Source: an uncultured Eubacteriales bacterium
GTDB lineage: Bacteria > Bacillota > Clostridia > Oscillospirales > Acutalibacteraceae
Length of the DNA: 29,010 bases
Assembly (NCBI GenBank): GCA_934464585.1
Contig: CAKSJY010000014.1
Location: 1-29,010 of the forward strand
Reading direction: 5' to 3'
The position numbers and the translations under genes are program-made. The notes beneath the pieces were generated by a model. That model saw only the letters and a program-made list of their open reading frames with translations, was not told the DNA's origin and made no database searches. Shown here piece after piece: positions 23,458 through 29,010 of the stretch; the first letter of the stretch is position 1; each line of letters opens with the position of its first letter.

Positions 23458-24783
23458 CTACGCTATAGGAAGTTCTATATTTTCACTCAAACTTTTTATT
23501 TGAGAAATCATATTATTAACCTCAAAATCACTTCCATCAAACGGTGGAACATCGTAAATATCAGCAGGTGAATTTCCTTCAATAGCGGCATTACCTGATT
23601 TTATACATTTGCTTTTAGCATCATTATAAACTCCCCCAGCAAATAAATCTGCCGTATTATTTACTATCTTGCCACCTTGCATTTCAAGTATACTTGAGGA
23701 ATTGAACATTCCACCACCCATGCCGATTGGTTGCTTTGCATTCGTTGATTCATTGAAAGATATTTCTCCACCTGTCATTGTAAAATATGAATTAGTATTT
23801 GAAATCCCTGCACCATACATAGCCTTATTGTTAGATATAATACCTCCATCCATTGTACAATCAACAACCATACAGCACAATCCGCCACCTAATGCAGCCT
23901 CATTACTGGTTATTTCTCCGCCTGAAATATTGAGGGTAGTATTCATTATAAGATTTCCTCCATATAATGCTATATTTTTATATATTTTCCCCTCACTTAT
24001 TTCGATCTTTCCACATGTACTACAAATACCGCCTCCATACGTTTCTGCTGTATTACAACTTATTTCTCCACCTGAAATATTAATTTGCGGTTGTGTAGAA
24101 CTATAACCTGTTTCTCGTGTATTAATTACACCGCCACCTAGTTGTGAGGCAGTATTGTTATATATTTTTCCACCTGATAAATTGAATAATTTATTAGTAT
24201 ATACACCACCGCCAGAGTTTCCTGCTTTATTAAAGTCTATTTCTCCGCCAAACATATTTAATGTTCCTCGATTATATACTCCAGCACCATCTAGGCGAGC
24301 TGTATTGTTGCATATTATACCACCATATATATTTACTGTACCTTTATTATATATTCCTGCACCACTAAAATATGTTTTATTATAGCATATAGATCCGCTA
24401 TTCATATTAAACACAGCACCTTCAGAGACACAAATCGCACATGCATCTACAATTTCGTTCTCCCCACTAATAGATAGATCATTCATAGAAACATTAGCCT
24501 TTATATTTACCATTTTGTCCTGATAACCTTTTGCACGAATTAGTCTTGCATTATTTTTACCTGCAAGGGTAATATCTTTGTCCACAGTTATAACTTTATC
24601 AATTACTACAGTTCCATCAATATAAATTGTGTCACCATCTTTAGCATAACTGATTTCTTGGATAAGATCTTCACTTGTACTCTCATTCATGTCTGAATTA
24701 GCAAATGCTGTAAATGGTATTCCAATACATGACAACAATACAGCTAATACTACACTTAACATTTTAGTTTTTTTTAATTTCAT
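23458..24783 (-). CDS. secreted right-handed beta-helix repeat protein, single module
   Basis: A 441-residue exported protein. Residues 1-29 form a classic signal peptide (Lys-rich start, hydrophobic core, cleavage near AFA-NS). The mature part opens with DGDTIYIDGTVVIDKVITVDKDITLAG, the typical cap of a right-handed parallel beta-helix. About ten rungs follow, with the pattern GGGxxN, then a beta-strand, then GGxIxxNxA; this resembles Chlamydial polymorphic-membrane-protein and adhesin/pectate-lyase-like helices. No Ser/Thr linker, LPXTG-like motif or membrane segment is present at the C-terminus (ends ENIELPIA), so it should be released or held by another protein. It carries about eleven cysteines after the signal, unusual for an anaerobe's secreted protein. 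I start at 24783 because GGGAG (24792-24796) lies 8 nt upstream; 24798 is weaker. Its own promoter and terminator flank it. Binding target unknown. Confidence 0.85.
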   Translation of the reverse strand: MKLKKTKMLSVVLAVLLSCIGIPFTAFANSDMNESTSEDLIQEISYAKDGDTIYIDGTVVIDKVITVDKDITLAGKNNARLIRAKGYQDKMVNIKANVSMNDLSISGENEIVDACAICVSEGAVFNMNSGSICYNKTYFSGAGIYNKGTVNIYGGIICNNTARLDGAGVYNRGTLNMFGGEIDFNKAGNSGGGVYTNKLFNLSGGKIYNNTASQLGGGVINTRETGYSSTQPQINISGGEISCNTAETYGGGICSTCGKIEISEGKIYKNIALYGGNLIMNTTLNISGGEITSNEAALGGGLCCMVVDCTMDGGIISNNKAMYGAGISNTNSYFTMTGGEISFNESTNAKQPIGMGGGMFNSSSILEMQGGKIVNNTADLFAGGVYNDAKSKCIKSGNAAIEGNSPADIYDVPPFDGSDFEVNNMISQIKSLSENIELPIA

Positions 24784-24829
24784 TTCCATTACTCCCATTT
24801 TCTTCTGCGTTTAAAATTATTATTTACTA

Positions 24830-24858
24830 ATTATATCACAATATAAAAAATTTTTCCA
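24830..24858 (-). promoter_or_regulatory. promoter of the 441-aa beta-helix gene
   Basis: Minus strand: TGGAAA (24853-24858), 17 nt, TATAAT (24830-24835), with TG one base before the -10. The leader is about 40 nt. Confidence 0.65.
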
Positions 24859-24897
24859 GTTTTATTTATAATACAAAAATAAATATATTTACTATTG

Positions 24898-24932
24898 AAA
24901 AAATGAGTCCGATATAATACCGAACTCATTTT
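24898..24932 (-). terminator. terminator after the large beta-helix gene
   Basis: AAAATGAGTCCG (24900-24911) pairs with CGAACTCATTTT (24921-24932), with a G-U pair on the minus strand. The six A at 24898-24903 supply the U tract. It lies 53 nt past the stop codon. Confidence 0.8.
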
Positions 24933-24985
24933 CAAATTTGTATAAATCTTAGGTTCATTTCAAAATTCAGAAATTATCTATTTAA

Positions 24986-27900
24986 TTATTTTTTAATTTT
25001 TTTCTTCTTTACAAGTACTACCGATACTAATGAAACCAATGCTAATGCTGCTATACTTCCTACATAGATATAGTTTGTGATATCCCCCGTTGTAGTAGTA
25101 CTTGCATATATGTCTGAGGAAGATGATAATGTTGTTGATGTCGAATCTGGTTCAACAACCTGTTTAGAAGCTGATGTAGTACTATCTACTTTTGATTCAT
25201 ATATAGCATATGGTGAGAAATGATTTACTGTTAGCTTTACAAACCTTCCACTAGTTGACGGATTGTCAATTTCCCCAATATATTCAATATCTACTCTTTC
25301 TGTATTTTCCTTGTTTATGAAAACAGCCTTAAGTCTATCCGGATTCCAATTATTATCTACTTTTATGTAACAGGTTAACGGTAATTTAAGATCTGTATAT
25401 TCATTCCCATCAGGGTCAATTACACCTATTAGGAAAATCCTTAACCTTCCATCAGCTATTTCTTCTCTATACTTACTTTCAATTTTATCATAATACTCAC
25501 CAAGATTACTTATTGTCTTAATATAGAACCTTGAACCTACCTTAAACATTCCTTGACTGTTGTCTATACAATACCAATTACCACTACCATCAGATTTAGT
25601 ATTTATCCATATCTCATGGTTTCCTGTAACCTCAGCGCTTGCCTTTCCATTTTCATCGATATAGTACGCTACACCGTTAATTTGTGACATTTGTCCCCAT
25701 GTTGTTTTCTTATCTCGGTATACAAGAGTATTATTAGTAAGTTCTAAATAGGCATTATTATTATCAGTTTCAAAACAATCTGCATCTGCCTGGGAAATGG
25801 TGTATTCTGGTATAGCCTTTACCGCTACCTGGTTAAATTCCGGAGCATTTATCCTTATTTCACCTTTTAATTCTCCGGTAACAATTATCGGATGATCACT
25901 ATCCTCCATCCTTACATTGTCAGCATTGTTTTTACCATTATCTATTATAGTTGCAGAATTTGATACTTTAAATGTACCACAATTATATACACCACCACCA
26001 ACAAATCCATTGCGCTCGACAGTATTTTTAGAAATCGTTCCTCCATTCATTTCAAAAATTCCTGCATTATATACTCCACCACCATCAAGATTTGCTACAT
26101 TTTCAGAGATTGTTCCTCCATTCATAATAAAAATACCTTTATTATTTACTCCTGAGCCTCTATCATAAACATGATTATCGAAGATTGTTCCTCCATACAT
26201 TTCAAATCTTCCATTGTTATATACTCCAGCACCAAAGGTAGCATTATTCCCAAATATTTCTCCATCTATCATATAAAATAATGAATCATCATCCTTAATA
26301 TAAACGCCACCATACTGTGAATCATAATTCTTAATTGTCCCGCTTTTCATTGTAAGTCTCGTTTGAGGATCATATATACTAACTGCAGAACTATACGATA
26401 GCCTACCATCACCAGATTCTTTATTTCCATCAATAATCAAGTTTTCAATGCTTGCATTAGAACTTTTCTCAAATAGTAACATTCCATCATAATTTCTAGA
26501 ATCACGAACAAGCATCGCATTGTCTCTGCCTATAAAGTCAATAGTTTTATTACTTACATTTACTTGCGTGTCTATTTCAATTGTACCTTCTATAATTATA
26601 TTACCTACACAGCCAATTCTATCAATTGCATTCTGAAGATCACCTGACTTTCCTCCACTTACCACTATTATTTCACCATATATAAGTGTATTATTAACAA
26701 GATGCAAACTAGCATTAGCACTATCAGCTTCAAAACACGCTACATCTGTTTGTGAAATAGTATATTCAGGTATAGCCTTTACCGCCACTTGATTAAATTC
26801 CGGTGCATTTACCTTTATTTTTCCTATGCATTTCCCTGTAACAATTATTGGATGGTCACTATTCATTCTTACATTATTATCTTTATTTTCACCATTGTCT
26901 ATTACAGTCGCAGCATCTCTTACTTCAAAGGTTCCTTCGTTATATACACCACCGCCATCAACAGAGGCTGTATTTTCAGAGATTTTTCCACCGGTCATTT
27001 TAATACTACCCCTAATATATAAACCACCACCATACTTTTCAGCCTTGTTTTGTAATATCTCTCCGCTAGTTATTTCTATTAAGTCACCAGTCACACCACC
27101 ACCATACTCTGCTGTATTTCCCTTTATTATTCCGCCATTTATTTTAACATCATTACCACTAATGCCACCACCATAAACTTGCGATGTATTGTTAGATATT
27201 GTACCTCCATTAATCACAAAACCTTTTGCATATACACCACCACCATAACAGGTGGAAGATGAATTACGTTTGTTTACAGTATTGCTTTCTACTATTCCAC
27301 CGGTCATTTTAAATTCACCACCAATAGAGTATATACCACCTCCACAAGTAGTATTATTATGGTTTGGTCCCATATAAAAATCTCCTGTTACCTTATTTCC
27401 TTTTATAGTCCCATTATTGATTGTCATACTACCTTCGTTATATATCCCACCACCCGCTTTGGTTACAGTATTCCTAGATACCGATCCACTATTTATAGTA
27501 AGTGTGCCTTTATTATATATTCCACCACCTAACGACTCCCTATTCTGACCATTGTCATGTATATATACCTCATTATCATCCACATTAGTGTTATCCAAGG
27601 TAAGCATACCATAATTCTTTATTCCACCACCATCATGGCGTGAAATGTTATTTCGCACCGTACAATTGTTCATTGTGAGACTTCCTGAACTTATTAAGAC
27701 TGCTTCTAGTGAAGTTTTCTTATTATTTCCATCAAATACTAAATTCTCAAGTGTTACATTTTCTGCATTGATTGTCATTAATTGGGAGTCATTATCATCC
27801 ATACGTTTAAGTACCGAATTTCTTTTTCCAATTATGGTAATAGGTGAGTTTATTACAACCTCATCATACATCCTTACAGAACCCTTTAGTTTTAGGGTTC

Positions 27901-29010
27901 CCCCATCTGCTGTATTTTTGATGCGATCTTGTAATTCCTCATTAGTTAATGGTTCACCATAGAATATTCTATCATTCCTTAATTCAATATACGCATCAGC
28001 AGTTCCGATAAACCTAAGCTCATCATCCTCTGTGATAGTATAGCCTTCTTTCGGTATTACCGCATCTCCAGGTTTAGCCCTTTCCAAACCCATATATCCT
28101 GTATACGATCCATTAAGAGTAATATACATTGCTGCTTCTAAATAAGTATCACTAGCTAATCCATTTGATGTATTGTCATATACAGTAGCGCTTCCTTCTA
28201 TTTCAAAACCACTTCCAGTATAATATATACCTGCGCCCTTTGTACCTGCAGTGTTTTCTGATATTTTTCCGTTAATCATTGAAATTGAACCGGAATTTGA
28301 ATTATATATTCCTCCGCCAAGTTGACTTGCGGCATTTTGCTTTATTTCGCAATCTCTTAATGTAAGTTTACCAATATTGTATATGCCTCCGCCGTCCCTG
28401 GCTCTGTTATTAATCACAGATGAATTCCTCATATATAGGCTGGTATCTCCATTATAAACATAAACAGCTGGACCTGCATTTTCTGAAAAGACTCCTTTGT
28501 TTCCATCAATCTGAACATTATCTAACATTACATTAGCGTTAGTTCTTATACACAAGACTTGTGCTGTATTACCCTCTTTACGAATTAATCTTAAACTCCC
28601 ATTACCAACTATGGTAATATTTTTTTCTATATTTATAGTATTATCTATATATAGGTCTCCACCACATTTTATTATATCTCCATCATTTGCTGATTCTATT
28701 GCATTGATAAACCCATTTGTATTTTCATCGCTTATTAAACGAACCTCTTTATAATATATTCTGTTTTCTTCTTCATTTAAAAATAGATATGCCTTTACAT
28801 TATCTGCTTTAAAGCAGCAATAATGATCTATAAATTTATAATCCTCTACAGAGGTATATATAACTTCTGAATTATATACGGTCGTATTTATACCTATAGA
28901 TCCATTAAATTCTCCTGAAACTTCAATAGGCGTAGAACGAGAACCACTTATGTATACAAAAATATTATCTTGATCTTGACCTTTTGTATTGTTTTCTACC
29001 TTAGCATCGC
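24986..29010 (-). CDS. very large multi-module beta-helix surface protein with C-terminal anchor (5' end outside window)
   Basis: The minus-strand frame is open from 29008 to the stop at 24986, about 1340 residues, and neither start nor signal peptide is in view. The first in-frame TTG (28555) lies mid-domain and is not a real start. It has four super-modules. Each has a beta-helix of GGGIYNxG...GGxIxxNTA rungs (seventeen such motifs counted) and a linker domain of about 70 residues with PEFNQVAVKAIPEYTISQ-type sequence. Linkers lie near 28755-28970 and 27955-28165 (both diverged), 26676-26885 and 25716-25922 (nearly identical). A non-repeat domain (25200-25710) ends in HFSPYAIYES, then a Ser/Thr-rich stretch, TTTTGD, a hydrophobic segment and KKKKIKK. 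That tail is a wall-sorting-like or simple membrane anchor. Adhesion or matrix binding is inferred from the family only. Confidence 0.85.
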   Translation of the reverse strand, partial: DAKVENNTKGQDQDNIFVYISGSRSTPIEVSGEFNGSIGINTTVYNSEVIYTSVEDYKFIDHYCCFKADNVKAYLFLNEEENRIYYKEVRLISDENTNGFINAIESANDGDIIKCGGDLYIDNTINIEKNITIVGNGSLRLIRKEGNTAQVLCIRTNANVMLDNVQIDGNKGVFSENAGPAVYVYNGDTSLYMRNSSVINNRARDGGGIYNIGKLTLRDCEIKQNAASQLGGGIYNSNSGSISMINGKISENTAGTKGAGIYYTGSGFEIEGSATVYDNTSNGLASDTYLEAAMYITLNGSYTGYMGLERAKPGDAVIPKEGYTITEDDELRFIGTADAYIELRNDRIFYGEPLTNEELQDRIKNTADGGTLKLKGSVRMYDEVVINSPITIIGKRNSVLKRMDDNDSQLMTINAENVTLENLVFDGNNKKTSLEAVLISSGSLTMNNCTVRNNISRHDGGGIKNYGMLTLDNTNVDDNEVYIHDNGQNRESLGGGIYNKGTLTINSGSVSRNTVTKAGGGIYNEGSMTINNGTIKGNKVTGDFYMGPNHNNTTCGGGIYSIGGEFKMTGGIVESNTVNKRNSSSTCYGGGVYAKGFVINGGTISNNTSQVYGGGISGNDVKINGGIIKGNTAEYGGGVTGDLIEITSGEILQNKAEKYGGGLYIRGSIKMTGGKISENTASVDGGGVYNEGTFEVRDAATVIDNGENKDNNVRMNSDHPIIVTGKCIGKIKVNAPEFNQVAVKAIPEYTISQTDVACFEADSANASLHLVNNTLIYGEIIVVSGGKSGDLQNAIDRIGCVGNIIIEGTIEIDTQVNVSNKTIDFIGRDNAMLVRDSRNYDGMLLFEKSSNASIENLIIDGNKESGDGRLSYSSAVSIYDPQTRLTMKSGTIKNYDSQYGGVYIKDDDSLFYMIDGEIFGNNATFGAGVYNNGRFEMYGGTIFDNHVYDRGSGVNNKGIFIMNGGTISENVANLDGGGVYNAGIFEMNGGTISKNTVERNGFVGGGVYNCGTFKVSNSATIIDNGKNNADNVRMEDSDHPIIVTGELKGEIRINAPEFNQVAVKAIPEYTISQADADCFETDNNNAYLELTNNTLVYRDKKTTWGQMSQINGVAYYIDENGKASAEVTGNHEIWINTKSDGSGNWYCIDNSQGMFKVGSRFYIKTISNLGEYYDKIESKYREEIADGRLRIFLIGVIDPDGNEYTDLKLPLTCYIKVDNNWNPDRLKAVFINKENTERVDIEYIGEIDNPSTSGRFVKLTVNHFSPYAIYESKVDSTTSASKQVVEPDSTSTTLSSSSDIYASTTTTGDITNYIYVGSIAALALVSLVSVVLVKKKKIKK
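25085..25099 (-). other. possible non-canonical sortase motif TTTTG(D)
   Basis: Five codons encode TTTTG, followed by D, about 20 hydrophobic residues and a tail of six Lys in seven residues. Layout and spacing match a sortase signal, but the usual LPxTG Leu and Pro are replaced by Thr. Confidence 0.45.
25721..25920 (-). repeat. linker-domain repeat, copy A
   Basis: Encodes the last linker domain of the large surface protein. It is nearly identical over most of its length to 26681-26878, at both DNA and protein level (shared APEFNQVAVKAIPEYTISQ), with one codon of length difference. This suggests recent duplication or gene conversion. Confidence 0.8.
26681..26878 (-). repeat. linker-domain repeat, copy B
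   Basis: The second near-identical linker copy, offset about 960 bp from copy A. The spacing reflects the intervening beta-helix module. Confidence 0.8.

Noticed and set aside
23669..24106. Plus-strand frame rich in PP and IPP repeats, with similar frames at 25917-26168 and 26826-27176
   Set aside because: These proline-repeat frames are the reverse complement of the GGGIYN/GG rungs of the beta-helix genes (GGT/GGA read backwards as ACC/TCC), so the periodicity is inherited from the true coding strand.
28553..28555. TTG at 28555 as the start of the large surface protein
   Set aside because: The upstream frame is open and encodes continuous beta-helix cap and linker sequence in register; no ribosome site or signal peptide is at this TTG.

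Overview
The window is AT-rich bacterial chromosome whose gene content and order fit a low-GC, Gram-positive member of the Clostridia (Firmicutes). Evidence for this: a murB-rapZ-whiA-dnaE-pfkA block led by hprK, strong AGGAGG-type ribosome binding sites, several TTG/GTG starts, SigA-like promoters, and wall-type surface proteins. I cannot name a genus. No rRNA, tRNA, CRISPR array or insertion sequence was seen.

Layout. (1) 1-296: the first 98 codons of a minus-strand BspA-like surface protein. (2) 483-734: a small stand-alone protein resembling the middle domain of fatty-acid kinase FakA. (3) 818-9826, minus strand: hprK, a PHP phosphoesterase, murB, rapZ, whiA, dnaE and pfkA, tightly packed, with a second promoter before pfkA. 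(4) 9967-13538, minus strand: murC and rnhA, then nifS and nifU from an internal promoter that carries a palindrome between -35 and -10. (5) 13793-15008, plus strand: rpsT and an isolated DUF5131 (phage Gp37/Gp68-type) three-cysteine protein. (6) 15156-18491, minus strand: metG, tatD and a TatD-associated radical SAM protein, translationally coupled. (7) 18788-23156, plus strand: an HU-family gene, then fhs, tsaE, tsaB, rpiB and upp. (8) 23458-29010, minus strand: two secreted right-handed beta-helix repeat proteins. One is a 441-aa single-module protein without an anchor. The other is a very large multi-module protein with a C-terminal wall/membrane anchor; its 5' end lies beyond the window.

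The middle is conserved housekeeping: wall precursor synthesis (murB, murC, rapZ), carbon control and glycolysis (hprK, pfkA), replication (dnaE, rnhA, HU), Fe-S assembly (nifS, nifU), translation (rpsT, metG, tsaE/tsaB) and one-carbon/nucleotide metabolism (fhs, rpiB, upp). Both ends are surface-protein territory. The less explained features are the beta-helix pair with a non-canonical anchor motif, the FakA-middle-like orphan, the orphan DUF5131 protein, the radical SAM/TatD pair, the nifS operator-like palindrome, the direct repeat at the pfkA promoter, and the absence of yvcK between rapZ and whiA. Nothing here is clearly a new multi-gene system; the beta-helix locus and the two iron-sulfur-type orphan proteins are the best leads.
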